Of a stretch of 64,000 bases of DNA, positions 33,400 through 47,900 are shown piece by piece (within the stretch, counting starts at the first letter, position 1; each line of letters opens with the position of its first letter). The notes beneath the pieces are model-generated. The model was given only the letters and a program-made list of their open reading frames with translations. It made no database searches and was not told the origin of the DNA. The position numbers and the translations under genes were made by a program. The stretch comes from Thunnus maccoyii (lineage: Eukaryota > Chordata > Actinopteri > Scombriformes > Scombridae): contig NC_056544.1 of assembly GCF_910596095.1 (NCBI RefSeq), positions 6,278,655 through 6,342,654 of the forward strand. Reading direction: 5' to 3'.

Positions 33400-36257
33400 G
33401 CATATTACTACACTATACAACACTAAATATTGTATTATACAACACTAGACAACACTACACTACATAGGCTACAACTACATTACTATTGTAATGAAAGAAA
33501 AATAAAACATTAGAAATAAATCATAATAAATATGTGAATGAATATTCTACTGTTCTGTAGTGTAATTAAAACATTGAATATATGTTATCAGCTGATCATC
33601 TGTTTCATATTTGAAATCAGAATCTACAAAGTAAATGTAGTGGTATAAGTAGGAAGGAAGCAAAACAAAATATGCTCTTTTGTTTTGCTATTGAGGTTCA
33701 CACTAGATAGCTGACCTTTATTTACTTGATTACAGTAATTCTTACTTATAATGAATGTAATGTTGGTGTATAAGGTGGTCAGCGGCTCACTGACAAGCAG
33801 TTTAAAATTATTCTAAACCCACATTCCAAGAATATTATTCACTATAAAATACCATCATATCATATGTGCAATAATTAAAAGAAATATCACACCATCCATA
33901 AGGCAAATATACAAATACTGTATTTGAATGGCATTCAAATCCTACAGTAACACTAATATCCCTGAAGAGGGCAGCATTGACTCACAGTTCCCATCATGCA
34001 ACATCTCACTGAGGCCTCAACCGAGCATCAAGCCAACTCTACGATCAGGCAGTGGATATTTTATTCGGGCTCCTAAGGGACAAAGACTGTGCAACACAAC
34101 CTTTGGAAGCTATTTCTGTGCATGTTTGCACAGCTTCGTATTGGGCAAAAAAGGAAAATTTTGGTTTATTTATTTGTGTACCAAGAAATAACTCCTTCAA
34201 GTTAAAAATGTTGGTTATACAACTGAACAGTATATAAATGCCTTGGTATTGTGCATTTTAAAAGGGCTCTGAAATTCTCTTTTTTTTTAACTACAAAATG
34301 TCCTCTATTTTAGGAAGCTTTTCAGTTGGGGCTGGGAGATAGAGGCAAGAAAAGAGAGGAGCAGGGAATGGATGGATAGGAAGAAAACGTCATAACTCCC
34401 CCTGTTCGGGAACGCAGTGAAAGACGAAATTACCCCATGGAAGTTAATGAAGTCTCACAAGTTGATGAGGGGAAAATTGCGGCGAAGAGGGGTCAGCGCT
34501 TTCTCTTTAGCCTTTCCCTCTTCCGCGGAAAATGGCTGCGGTCAAGATCCATACTTTTAGAGGACGCTGAGCACTTCAACGCAGAGATGGAGTGAGAGAG
34601 ATGGAGGGGGAGAGCACCAAGATTAATGGTATTAAGTGGTAGCACTTGGCAATACGGTAACATATCGTCCATGTTCTCTATTCCATGCTGATAGTTTCAT
34701 AGACCTTGGCTTTACACATTGACTTTTAGCTGTGATTTACAGGATTCAAATAATCCGGGTGGCTTTTCATCATCGCAGGACCTGCGAGCATCTTCGGGCT
34801 ACAGAGTAATGCCAGTGCCGGTCGTATCGGAAAATGCAATCAGCACCTTAAAACAGGCTGACACTTCCCTTCCGCACTTTGGATTGCTGGTTATCATGCA
34901 AAGCCTTACATTACAAACGGCAAAAGCTGAACTTTCTTTCAGAAATCTGCAACGATTTCTCCTGCACGCATTGGTTTAATGTCACTCCAAATCTGAGAGA
35001 AATGTTTATATTTATGTACATGTTGACATTTTGGATGCTGCCCTATGAACCCTCCTTCTAGATCATTGGATGGGGATGTGCAGGATTTTATCTGACAGGC
35101 ACATGCACAGAGATACACACAGTATCAGATAGGATCTAATGGCAAATCTCTGTCCCTTCCTCTCTAGTTATTTTCAGTGATTTTGTATAAAGTTTGACAT
35201 TTTGATTTTAAGTCTGACATACTGTGATGTTCTGGCCAATGATAACAATGATTTTTTTCTGAATTTCCTCTACACACTGGTCTCCAATAATGTAATAAGA
35301 AAGTATGGTATATACAGTAATGGGAGTTAGATAGATGGTAAATCTACTTTTTATTTCACTACTGCATCCCTCTTCTTAATCTTTAGTCCTTACACACACG
35401 CACACACACACACACACACTCAAGCCCAGGTGTGTCATGCTGTCTTTTCCAGGCAACACACACGGCGTTGAAACCTCGCCTTTCTCTCCCGCTCCACGGG
35501 ACCGGCCTTGTGATCAAGTTGAGCGGGGAGCCAACGAGAAGTCACTCAAGTCACCCTCTCTTCCCCTAATGAGCAAAGTGTCCCGTGGAAGCCGAGTACA
35601 AGACAGCATGGGAGCTCCCCCCCCAAACACACACACACACAAAAAAAGGGATACTGCAAATGCATCACGAGTGCACACAAACATACACACACACCCTTCA
35701 GTAAGTTGAGATCCAGAGGATCAGGACCAAAGTCCTGTCCGCCTTTGAGTAACTTTAAAAGGTCTCCTGGTGTTTTGGATTGAAGAATGAAGAGGAAAAT
35801 TGATGTGCGTGTCTGTGCATGTGTGTGTGTTGTTTGAGAAGGGAATCGGCTTGTTGGACCAGACAGGGAGCCGTCATCAAAATCTCCCCTGGTCTATCTC
35901 AGCCCCTCAGCCCTCTACTTAAGACCAAAAGAGGTAAAAAAGACGACGGAATGTTAGATAAAGAAAAAAGAGAGAGAGACATAGAGGGAGAGGAAGATGG
36001 AGAGTGAGAGGAACAGCAGTGTAGAAACCCCTCAGCGTGTGTGCAGCCTCTCTCCCATCGTGCGGTGCAGCAGGCTGCCTTGCTCAGCCTATTCAAAGCG
36101 AGTGTGTTAGTGGCGGAGTATGTGTGTTTCTTCACAGATGTCCTTGAACAGAACCCCCTCAGCTCTGCGGATCCCTGCTGCCACCAGAGAACATTTGACA
36201 AGCAGCAGGCTCTTGTTAGAGCGTTGTCAAATTAAAGGTGTGTGTGTTGGTCTGAGA

Positions 36258-36337
<80 letters not shown>

Positions 36338-37260
36338 CAGAGGCTCTATTCAGAGCCCTGTCAAATTAAAACTACCAAACAAACTGTGCATGTCACACAG
36401 ACAGGCCAAGTCCCGTGTATGATGGCAGTGGTAGGCCTAGGGCTGCTTTGTCTGTGTTTGTTTGTGGGTGAATATCTATGTGTGCGTGTATGTGTGTGTG
36501 CGTGCTTGTGTGTGAGAGAAAGAGAGACTTGGATTTTGTGGCATTTTGTGGATTTTTTTTTTTACATGCATCTTTCACGTGTTTGCAATAAACAAATACA
36601 CACACACACACACATTGTTGTGACAGAAGAATCTAATGAGGTGTGTCCAAAAGTAAAATATAAAGCAAGTGTCTCAGATACACACATTCAACCTCAGCAT
36701 ACTGAATACTTTTATCTCCATTCAGATTATTTTACATGATTATACTAACTCTCAGTTTTGAAATCCAGCAATTTGAGAACACACGCTATCAAAATATGAG
36801 TTAATTTCCCCCAATATTATTCTAAACAAGAACCTTATATTGCAGCAATCATTGTCTCTTCACTTCAGTGAATCAAATGAGAAAAAAAATTAATATATAA
36901 TGAGCATGAGATAATAAATAGTAAAAACAAAGAAAGGTCTCCTGCTCTCCTGCAGGTAATGTGGACAGACGCATGTCAGTACAGGCAACCATTATGTCAG
37001 GACTCTGCATCATTTACAGGACATCCAACTGTGTGTGTATGTGTGGGTATGACTTAAGGCACTTTCAGGGACACACACCAGACTTAGGACCGGTTGACTG
37101 GGGATGGCTTGTGCAGTTGGAGACTAAAGCCATGTCCCCAGTTGGTAAAACGCTGATTTCTGGGACAGTGGTTAAGGTTAAGGTAAGGATTAGGTTTAAG
37201 CAAGTAGTGGTTATGGTTAGGGTTAGGGTAAGTCTCCAGGAAATGAATGTAAGTCTATAT
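33400..37260. other. gene-free; two non-repetitive islands
   Basis: No exon could be supported. Islands at 34420-34620 (with GAAAATGGCTGCGGTC) and 35440-35600 (GC-richer, non-repetitive) stand out from the AT-rich background and could be conserved regulatory DNA or untranslated exons. The rest contains CA/TG tracts. Confidence 0.4.
36260..36336. repeat. (TG)n microsatellite
   Basis: This is an uninterrupted TG tract of about 38 units. Confidence 0.95.
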
Positions 37261-37549
37261 AAATTATAATTGGGGAAGTGTGAGGGGAGCAGGCAACATG
37301 ATGGCTGGAAGCTCCTAGTCAAGAACCAACACAAAAGTGGTGAATACTTGATTCTGTCACTAAACTTTTGGACAGACGCAGGAAAGTTGTTTGGTAACAG
37401 CATTCAGATCTGAGCAACCCAACTTAGGATCCACTCTGCTCATCCTGAACTGGGAGGGTTCTGGAAAAGGTGCCCTAAAAGTAGTCTGCTTCATCCCATC
37501 CTGTCTGGAAAGCCTCATCCAGAGAGATCACCATCATGCATTTGAAAAT

Positions 37550-39130
37550 ATAAAGAAGTAAACTATGAAAATTGGAACTTGGAATATATGGACTCTGATG
37601 GATAACCCAAACTCAGACTTAAAAGAGAGGAGAACTGTCTTTGTTGCCCAGGAACTCCAAAAATTCAACTTTGCCATCATTGCTCTGAGTGAGATCCACA
37701 GAGCTGGAGAAGGGCAACTAAAGGAAGAGCAAGGTCAATACACCTTCAGAAGCTGACAGAGCAAGCACTGGGAATTAACGAATGCCTCATGACTTTGAGA
37801 CATCAACCATGTACAAAAGTTTCAACAAAATCTTCAAGAACAACTGCTCCAACAAATCCTACTATCCATAGAACAACACTGTAATCAACTGAAGAATGGT
37901 ATCATCACCTCCTTCAAGGAAACAATTGGTTTAAGACAAAAAAACATCAGGATTGGTCTGACGATGACAAACAACTCCAACAACTCATTGACAAAAAGAG
38001 AAAAGCTTTCATCACTTTACAAAAAGACCAACAATTAACTACCAGAAGGAGAGGCTATCAGGAATGCAAGGCCACAGTCCAGAAGACCATCCAAAACCTG
38101 AAAAACCAACGGTGGAGGGAGAAAGCTCAGGAAATCCAACAACTAGTAGATAACAATGACACTCAAGGCTTTTTCAATGCAACTAAAGCCATTTTGTTCC
38201 ATCCACTCAGAGTCAAGCCCCTCTCAAAAGCAAAGATGGTTCACAAAATTGTCTACAGAACAGATGGCAGACGTTTCAATCTTGCCAGTTTCAAGTCCAA
38301 AACCAAGACATCTATGAGTTCCCTCATCAAGTTCCAATACGCAGATGGCAACAGTATTACAGCTCTCTTAGAAAACCATTTACAACAGATCCTGTCTGCC
38401 TTCAACTGTGCATACACAGAACTTGGACTTACAATCAACTCTAAAAAGACTCAGTCATCCACCAACCATCACCAACTGAGACAGATAGAACCATCAATTC
38501 AACTTGATGAAAGAACCCTGGAAAACATGGACCACTTTTCATAACTTGGAAATCACCTGTCCACCAATGTCGACCTTGATGACAAGATCCAACATTGTCT
38601 TAAATGCATTGGAACAGCTTTTGGATCTTTTGGTCTCCGAGTAAGAGTCTTTCATGATAGTGACATCCAAACAGACAACAAACTGTTACTGTTACTGTTA
38701 CACACACACACACACAAAGCAGTGGTGATCCCAATGTCCAGGTTCCTGTATCAGAAACCTGGACAACATACCGACGACATCTGAAGGCACTTGAAAAGTT
38801 CCATCAATGCTGTGTTTGAAACATCTCAAATATCAGCAGGGAAGACAAAAGAACCAATGTCAGCAGGCTGAATGAAGCAAAAATAACAAGCATTGAAACC
38901 TTTATCATCAAGAACCAATTAAGTTGGAGTGGTCATCTTGTTTGGATGAAAGGCGAACGTCTGCTGAAACAAATCTTCTACTCTCAGCTTAAAAGAGGCA
39001 AATGTAAAAGAGGCAGACAACAGACAAGATTCAAAGACGTCTTAAAAGCCAACATGAAGAAATGTAACATGGACATCAACAACTGGCAAACCAACGCCAA
39101 GGTCAGGAAATTCTGGTGAACCATCATCTA
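37550..39130 (+). mobile_element. internally deleted LINE retrotransposon
   Basis: The 5' part (37565-37756) reads MKIGTWNIWTLMDNPNSDLK and ALSEIHRAGEGQL, the start of an apurinic-endonuclease domain of LINEs often labelled craniofacial-development-protein-2-like. After a region with many stops, 38240-38540 reads YRTDGRRFNLASFKSKTK and ELGLTINSKKTQ, from the late reverse-transcriptase domain. A C-terminal block at ~38750-39120 is recognisable only through frameshifts (LSWSGHLVWMKGERLL type). Most of the endonuclease and the catalytic core of the reverse transcriptase are missing, so the copy is dead. A CA tract lies at 38700-38717. Confidence 0.75.
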
Positions 39131-39459
39131 AGAAGGAACAGCAACTTTCAAAGCCACACAAAATGTTTTTTTGTTTTTTTTAGACTTGCCTCCAATCTTT
39201 ATCATTTTTCTTATGAATTACTGTTTAATTTGAATATTTCTTGCCTTTAAAAAAGTATTCAAATAAAACGAGGGGAAAAAAATCACTCTTTAGTGGAACT
39301 GATTACAAGTGACATAGGTAGTGCCAAAGTCAGTTTTCAAGTATCCTATAAACATTTCAAATACATCGCAAGTACACATTAACACAGGCAGATATAGACA
39401 AAAGTCAACTTTGGAAAACTCAGAAAAAAATGGGCAGAATAACAGGGAGACTACACAGG

Positions 39460-39794
39460 TCATATCTCGACAAAAGCAATTAGCCTAGCTTAACTTAAAT
39501 ATGGGGAACAGCTAGCCTAGCCTGGCCAAGAAAATGTTCCAGGATGTAATTCCCCAATAAAACAACAACTTGTCATTTTTACATTTCGTTTTTTGAATTA
39601 AACAAATAACATTTTAATAAGTAGAAAACAGTGCCAACTAACTGTTTCCTCCTGCTGCAGCCCTTGTGCTAACTGTCCACTGACTCTCGCTTCATATATA
39701 ATGGAGAAACATGAGAGTGGTCTGATCTTTTTATATATCACATGGCAAAAAAGTGAATAAGCATATTTTCCAAAACATCAAAATATTCCTTTAA
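39460..39794 (-). mobile_element. miniature transposon, TTAA-ended, 5' end on the minus strand
   Basis: Read on the minus strand the copy starts TTAAAGGAATATTTTGATGT and ends near AGCTAGGCTAATTG. It includes GGCCAGGCTAGGCTAGCTGT, a phrase typical of an abundant fish miniature element. The other terminus is eroded. Confidence 0.55.
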
Positions 39795-40304
39795 GGGTCA
39801 TAAAACAAAAATAGGTTTTAGGGTGATGGCTAAAATTAGTTTACAGTTAAAGCTAGGTATAATGGTGAGAGTTGAATTTAAGAAAAGGAATACCAATCTA
39901 AAATATATTACTAGTAGCCTATACTGTGTGTGTGTGTGTATTTGTTTTCCAGAGTCTGTGCATATTGTAGTGTCCGTACACTACAAAGGCTGTGTTAGTG
40001 CTTTAACTTTGCCTCCATTAGCAAAATGTTATGATTTATGCAGTTGCTGGCAGACTAATATCTTTAGAAGTTTTTTTTTTCCTTTATCTTGTGGCTGGGA
40101 AGCCGATTCATCTTAAAGAGTGATGAGGGGAGGTTGCTCTCTATGCAAAACGCATTAAAGCTAAATGAGGAGTCTATTACTCAAATCTGGCTGATAATCC
40201 GTTAGCTAAAGACCCCTGGCCGCTAACTAAGCAGATTAAGATATGTCACTGCCACCGCGACCAGGATGACAATAGTACACTTCTTATGTACTCAGACACA
40301 CATT

Positions 40305-40311
40305 CACTCTC

Positions 40312-40367
<56 letters not shown>

Positions 40368-40368
40368 A
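40305..40368. repeat. compound (CT)n(CA)n microsatellite
   Basis: A CT tract of about 38 bases passes directly into a CA tract of about 26 bases. Confidence 0.95.
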
Positions 40369-40625
40369 GGCACTTTGCTGAGTATATTGTATACACCCAC
40401 ACCTCCGCCTGACTTTCTGTGAATGCACACAAATGTGTGTACACATATGTACACACACTTGTGTGTTAGTTAATCCTATACTTTATCACACACACACATA
40501 CACACACACACACACACAGGTAAACACATCTTCCGCACCCCCACCACTTATCTACATACAGTGTCTCCTTGCCAGCTAACTTCATAGAATTAATTATCTC
40601 CTCTCCGCCCACTCTGTTGTGCTGG

Positions 40626-40734
<109 letters not shown>

Positions 40735-43700
40735 AGAGGAATGCACAGGGGACTCATGAAGATGCCGTGTTTGTATGAACATGGACAATTCATCATGGCT
40801 TGATTAACATACAAGATTTTATCTTCCTTTCTCCCTCTCTCTCTCTCTCTGTGCTTTGGTCCTGTGGTGATAATTACAAATAATTTATTCCTACTGGTTA
40901 ATTAACCAATATTCTTTGCACAGAGCTCTGAAAATACTGGAAACATTTTGTGTAGCTCGGAGTGAAGTCAGTTGATCTCGCTGTAATTATCTAAAACATT
41001 TGCTCAGATGTAAGATATAAGGTTTTATGTTAGTAAACAGTGGATATTCAAATTATTTTTAGACAAAAGTATCAAAGGAAACATTGTCCGTTCATTAGTC
41101 TAAAATTGTAAATGTTCAATTCTTATTATGTGAGCCAAGTTTTATTCAACTATTGGAAACTGATGGGCATGCAAATCACATCATCATAGGTTTAGCTCAT
41201 GATAACACATGCTACATATTTTATAGTATAATGCAGTATTCCATGTTGGCCTTGGCCATACAATATGTGTAACAATCAGTCATGTGACATGTAAAGTAAT
41301 CATAATATTGACATTTTGCACCTACTAAGATTCTGGCTCAACACAAACGTTATTAATAAAAATTCTTCTGATTACACCAGCTGGGGCTACAATAGTGAGC
41401 TAATGCTAAAAGGGAAAAAATTAAGAAAACCTTGCGGTCGAAACAACATCAGGCACACTAGCTGCCCTTTTACAATCTTTTTAAAACCATCCATATATGC
41501 ATGCACAGGCAGCCACCAGTATTGGCGCACCAAATAAGTAATTCAGGGCAGAATACACTCAGTGTTGTTCCCATTTTGAATCAGTTAAGATGTGGTGTGA
41601 AGCCCAGCTGCACACAGTAGATGGCCCAGGGCAGACATCAGTGTCCACATCACTCCAGACCTTGGAGCTGGTTGACCTGTGCTGGGCCTGTCTTGTTTCC
41701 AATGACCGTTTGTTACTAATTAATGGACTGGAGCCCATTCTCCAGCGCTGAGTGCAACACAAACCACATGCATTAAACATGACCATGCCTCTCCCTGCTG
41801 CCAGAGCCAGGAAGACAGGAAGATGGAGAGAGAGAGAAAGACAGAGAGAGAGGCAACAACAGAGAACAACATACACTTGTGAGATTTAAGATGACTTAAA
41901 AAAATCACAAATGAGCACAAAGTTACCGACGAGTCAACATCTTCTATGCTATACAATAGAGCTGTTAAGTGATAAAAGTAAGTCCTGTTCATTCTCTGCA
42001 TAGACAATGCTTGGTGACTGAGAGTTGGAGCACTAACTGTACAGTGCTCAGATTGAAATCAAACTCTCCTGGTTGAATCATCACTACAATAGATGAGTGA
42101 GTTAGGAAAAATCTTTTTTTTTTTTTTGATAAAAACTCAAATGTGCCAGACTGCATACAGGAGAGAAATTCACTATGAACCCACAGTATGTTTCACTAAG
42201 AAATATCATCAAGCAGCTCCTGCCGCTAATGTTGAGTGGAAGCTAAAAGTCCAGATGACTTAGTCACTGCAACCTGCTCACAGTCAGTCAGGTGTTGGAA
42301 ATAATACACCCATCCATTTGGAAAAATACATTGTTAATGTACTTTAAAAAGCATATTTTGATGGAAAGGAAAGAACAAAGGAATCTCTCAGGAGTTATTT
42401 AGGAAGATTCTTAATGGTACAGTAATTTATGAATACAGTCCCTGATTTCAGCTCTCAGAAACATGTTGATATAATTCAAAGTGGTGGCTGCAATATAAGT
42501 ATTAATAGGTAGTAGGTACAAGGATGTTTTTCAATAAAACTTCAAAATGGGAATTAACAGTACAGTGGGGAACATTACTTCAGAAACTAGCGGCTCTTTC
42601 CACTTCACAACTCTACATAAGGACATTACATTACATTACATTTAGGTTTTTAGAGGATAATTGTTAGTTGTTAGTTTCAAGACTAGGTAGGCTCAGAAGG
42701 AAGTTTCTTCATGGAATGATCTTGAGTGTACCAAAGGAGCTCAAGGAAACTGTAAACTGTAAACTGTAAACTGAAAAGGAAGACATTTGGGCCCCAATTT
42801 TAACATAAATGCAACCTTTTTTCATGTGGTCATTTATTTTCCCTATGCTTATCAACAGCTGTAGACCATTCTCTGTCTTGTCATTTACTGTTACATTTAT
42901 AACTGCTCTATTCTGAGTAGCTGGCATGGAAACAGGTAAGGTGCCTTAGAAAGGCCTCTCAAAAGATTGGACTTGCCCTTTAAGACTGAAAGCGTCCTTG
43001 GTGGCCATCACCAGGCACTTACACACACACACACACACACACAGAAACTGAAACACACACTGTAACACACGTTAATGCATAAATTGCCATTATCTGAGCT
43101 GCCGCCGGTGGCAGAAGCGCCCCCACCAAGATCACCTCAGCTGACAAAAGTTAATTTGCACTAATGATGTTTTACTCCTCTCATTACCTTAAATCATCTC
43201 CTTCCCTTTCCCTCCCTCCCTTCACTGCAGAGAGAGAGAGAGAGAGAGATGCAAATAGAAAGGTGCAGAAAGAGACGTGTAGAAAGAGAACCACAGAGAG
43301 AGAGAGAGAGAGCCAAAGTAGAATAAGTGAGACTGTGAAATACACAGAGGCCGAGGGAGCAGTCAGCAGTTTGTAATTGTTATTGTTCTGGATGAAGTTG
43401 ATGTTCATTTGAGCTACCCTAAACAGCTCTCTCTTCTCCCGCTGTTAAATATTTACACCATCGTATAATTATCAGAGCTGCTCAAGTTAATTTTTGATGG
43501 AAGGCATGCGCACTCTCAAGTGTTTTTACTGTACAACCCGCTGCAGCATTGTATTTATGTTGTAGGCTTAAGTGGTGGACTTTATAATGATAACAGAGTC
43601 TGAGCTTAACAAGTGTAGAGTGTTTAATGTGTAAATGAGTTTTTTATAATGGAAGTTTGAGTATTATAGCTTTATGAGTAGAATAATCTAATGAGCATTT

Positions 43701-44689
43701 TGTTGTTCTTTCCAAACTTCCAAATCGCCTCACCAGCTGCCATTTGCTGCCACACTGTTTCAGTGTTTACACACTGAATGACTGAAAGTTCTTTCACTCT
43801 GTCTAATTGTACCTGTTAAAATGCTGACATTTTGAGGTGACATCAGTTTATATCAATAAACTTCAGTGAATCTCCGCAAATTTTTCACACCAAGTTAAAC
43901 ATTGGTGAACTTTGAAACATTGTCAACCAATAGTGCATGTTCTTGACAGTGCTGATCTTGCAGGAACGGAGAGCCGGAGAGTCCAAAATGGAGGAAGCTA
44001 TCATACACTCCACAAAAGAATGGTTTGCAACCAGTTATAGAACAAGAGTTGATGGTACAAATAAATCTCTTGAATGAACTGTGTGAACTTATTGTCTTGT
44101 CACTGAGAGATAACAAGCTCACTAGCTCGGAGAGCTTATCCCCTCTTTGATGACTATTTATTGAATTAAATGATTTATAATCCTGACAACAAAATGCCAG
44201 GAAGGAGTATATGCCCCAATCCAGAGAAAACAGAAAAACACTTGAGGAACTATGACTGCAGTTGAGTAGTGCCAGCATGTTCCTGGCTTGTTAGCATGTT
44301 AGCCACTAGATCTCCAGCCACTGTTTTTCACCAATTAACCCTGCGAGTAGTCCCTCGGCCACCAAGCCTCTAGCACCACCTACTTTGCGAGGTCACACAG
44401 ATGAACTTCACTTAGGTTGTAGGGTATGATGACCTCACATAATTCCCAGCATAGCTCCACCCAATTTAAACCTGAGCAGGGGTCTAATTATATGGTAACT
44501 GGAAACACTTGTACACTTCAGGGCTTTGAAAATCCTTCCTTTATGCAAGAGCCCTTATTTATTATTCCTGTGATTAAGTCCAAATGAAGAACATAACCCA
44601 CCCAGTCTGGACTTTATATCCCTCAATAATGGTATTTTTTAATTCTATTTTTTATTTTGGCAGACCAGAGTTTAATTTAGATGTCATTG

Positions 44690-44950
44690 AATTGGAGATG
44701 TTGTGGGTACAGTAATAATCCTATAGAACCTTTTCACAACACATTTCAATTTGTAAACACAGGTGTAACTAATAACCTTAACGATATCTGCATTCCATTT
44801 AGATGTCCTAGGTGTTGTTGGCATTTTGATGTGCTGGCATGGCTCACTGAGACACCTCATTGGAATGGAGCTATTGTTGATGTTATTAGTTACACCTGTG
44901 CTCAACTGTCTGCCGTGAAAAAGGTCTACAGGCTCAGTGAAATCTCAGCG
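44690..44950. mobile_element. palindromic miniature transposon
   Basis: The sequence folds back on itself. CACAGGTGTAACTAATAAC at ~44758 is matched by GTTATTAGTTACACCTGTG ending at ~44901, and the pairing extends outward (AGAACCTTTTCAC against GTGAAAAAGGTCT) and inward (GCATTCCATTTAGATGTC against its imperfect inverse). No protein frame is carried. Confidence 0.78.
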
Positions 44951-44959
44951 TGCAATTTA

Positions 44960-47900
44960 CTAACATTAACAAATGTTTGACTATATGTAGAAACGTTCAC
45001 ACTGGACAAAAATGAGAAAATTACAGAGTTATGAGTGTAGATGAAACAGATATAGAGGTGCATGCACGTATGAAAGAGAAGCCTACATCCTTTGTGTTAT
45101 ACAAATGATGGTCTGAAGTCAAAGTCTGACTGATGCCTGTCATCATATGTCTTGTGTCCTGTTAGCACAAAGCACTAACTGACAAATATTGTACTCAACC
45201 TTGAAATTGTAGTATGTAGTAAACAAGACACACTCCCACTTTTTAAGAGCACAAATTAGCTAACTGGCAAACAAAGCGAATAAAAAAGAAGGAAAAGCAT
45301 GAAATCAGTGACATCCTCTTTTTAATTCATAATGTTGGAAGACTTCTGTACATAGTTACTGTCACTGTGTGACATACAGCTAATCCAACCTTGGTTGGTC
45401 ACCTTGGTGACTAACTAGCTAACGAAGAAAGCTTAGTTTACTGAATGTTCACACAGCAAATTTTATTAATCTAATCAGATTTATTGCTGATATGTCATTG
45501 TTTATGAAGGTGGTTCATGTTTGCTTTACTGTATGGCCAATGTTTAACACCAATTTAAACAGGGCATGTTCTTGAACTTAGCTTGTGTGCAAAAGAACAA
45601 CACACGCGACATGTCACAAGGACATAAACAAATTAAATGGAGGATATTTAAACTAATGTATTGCGTTTGCTACACCATCATTGCAATGATGGCAGATATA
45701 GTGTTGGAGTGAAGTAGTTGCAGTAATTCTGGCTGTCTGGCAGTGCCACAAATCAGATATGTATTGTTTAACGTAGTTGTCAGAATTGAAAATTTCACAT
45801 TTATTGTGAAAGTGTCACAATGTCAGTAAAAACTCTCACATGATATCACATACTGTTTGAGGGGAAAAATATCTGATTTGGACTGATTTTACCTGTTCTC
45901 TGAACATAGTCATTGTGTGACTAGTTTAGCATTTTGCCAGTTTGAAGCACCTCCATAAAATTATCTCCATTACGTGTTCTGCTTTTCACATAAAACTTGC
46001 AAAAACAGCCTGAAAGTTCACAAAGTTCACTGCAATTTACTATAACTGTTTCCATCTGACAAAGTGCTCTTTGATAACATCACAAATTAAAACCTTGGCT
46101 CTCTGTTCTCAAGCTCGGATGGAAAGTTAGTTGATATTGATTAAAGTGTCCTGGATCATAGGCATCACATATGTACACTCTGTGGATTTCACCTTTACTG
46201 TAAAGCATCACTCCCCTGAGTTTGCAGACAGTCTTCTCCAGACAAAGTTATGTGCCACTGACCCTTCCCTCACATCAACTCTGAAACCTCGCAGTCATTA
46301 GCAGCCAATTGATGAGGGAAATGGTATTAGTCTGAAAACATTTGTGGCTCATCCAGAGAAGGGGCCATTTTTACAATTGGTTTAGGGGGTTATGAATGTG
46401 CGCATGTTCTGTTTGAAATAGGCAATGTTCATTTTTTATCTGTAATTGTTTCTAGAGGAGGCTTTTAGTGAGAGATGAGTTAAGATTCTATTAGAATCCA
46501 CTGCTCTCCCTCGTTCTTTCTTTCTTTCTTTCTTTCTTTCTATCTTTACAGAGTACAGATCCTTTTGTTTTCTATCCATGCTGATGTTGAAAATGGATAC
46601 ATTTTGGAGATGACCCTCCATTTGTTGTTTCTCTCATAAACCAGAGAACCAAAGTAATGCCCAATCGCCTATCGTGACTGATTTGTTCACCTGCCCGCAT
46701 CTTTTATATAAAGATACATGTAAGAAGTAAGTATTGCCACAGTGCACAAAATCGATGTTCAAATAGAAAAAAAAAATTACAGCCACAATTAAATGAGTGA
46801 TTGAACATGATGGTAAAGATTTTCCTGATAACAGCTGTCGTCTTTGGTAATGCTCATCGACATCTGCCATCTTTGATGCTACTCACAGGGTGTAAAAGGC
46901 CTCGAAGAGGTTTCTCTTTGTTGTCTGCACGTATCAGTTTCATCTCGATCATCATTCGGTTAGCAGCCAGGAGCACGACGGATGTCAACATGGATCCGGC
47001 AGCTTTTCTGTCTGTTAGTGACACAAACAAGCACTCAGTACCGTGCGTATTATGTCCAGTGTGATGTGGAGAGCATGTCATGTGAGTGATAATCAGTAGG
47101 TATGAAGGGGTGAGGGATCAGGAACTGGCTTGCGTGATGGATCAAAGGGTTACATGACAACCAGGAGAGGACTTCCTGGTTGACAGAAACATTCCTCAAA
47201 TGGACAGCAGGGCGTATCAAAGATGATGCATGTGTGTGTTTGTGTGTGTGTATGTGTGTGAGAAAGAGAAAGAGAGCAGCCACCAAAATAGACAGTGTCC
47301 AGTATCCAGGATGATGTGTTTTCTTCATCTTAGGACATCATGTCCGTCTGTGTCTTTGTCTTCATCCCTTCTGTGATCTGTCCCTGTTGTTCATATCCAG
47401 TTTGCTCTCAATTCACAGTTTATGTATCAATTGCTAAAAGTTGTGACAGTAAACAAATTGTATTTTTTTATGAGCTGAGGGATGTTTAGATCTTTGGGGA
47501 AAACAAAATTGTGAAAAGCATAATTTATAGATGGCTTAAAAGTTGTAACTACTGGCTTTATCAAAGTTTAATAAATCATTTATTTATATTCTATAAATCA
47601 GTAATGAGACATTAAAAAGGACAAGTTTCCACTAGACTTGATGTCTTATTAGAAAGTGAGAAAAGAAATCCTTTATTTACAACTTACCTTTATAACTGCA
47701 CACTGTTAAACTGTAAGTAAGTCATTAATAAAGGTTTTTTCACTACCACAATTCATCAAGTCTTGGATCTTCCTGATGAATTAAAGAGCTGAAAAGACAA
47801 AACAGGTCGAAGGTAATTTTTTTACAACCTTGCAAACCAAAATTACATCTCACAAATGGTTAATTATTGATTTTTTGACAAGGATCACCTTTACATCCAA

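Noticed and set aside
37170-37232. Telomere-like GGTTAGGG text
   Set aside because: Only a few degenerate units are present. This is a common interstitial pattern in fish and not evidence of a chromosome end.
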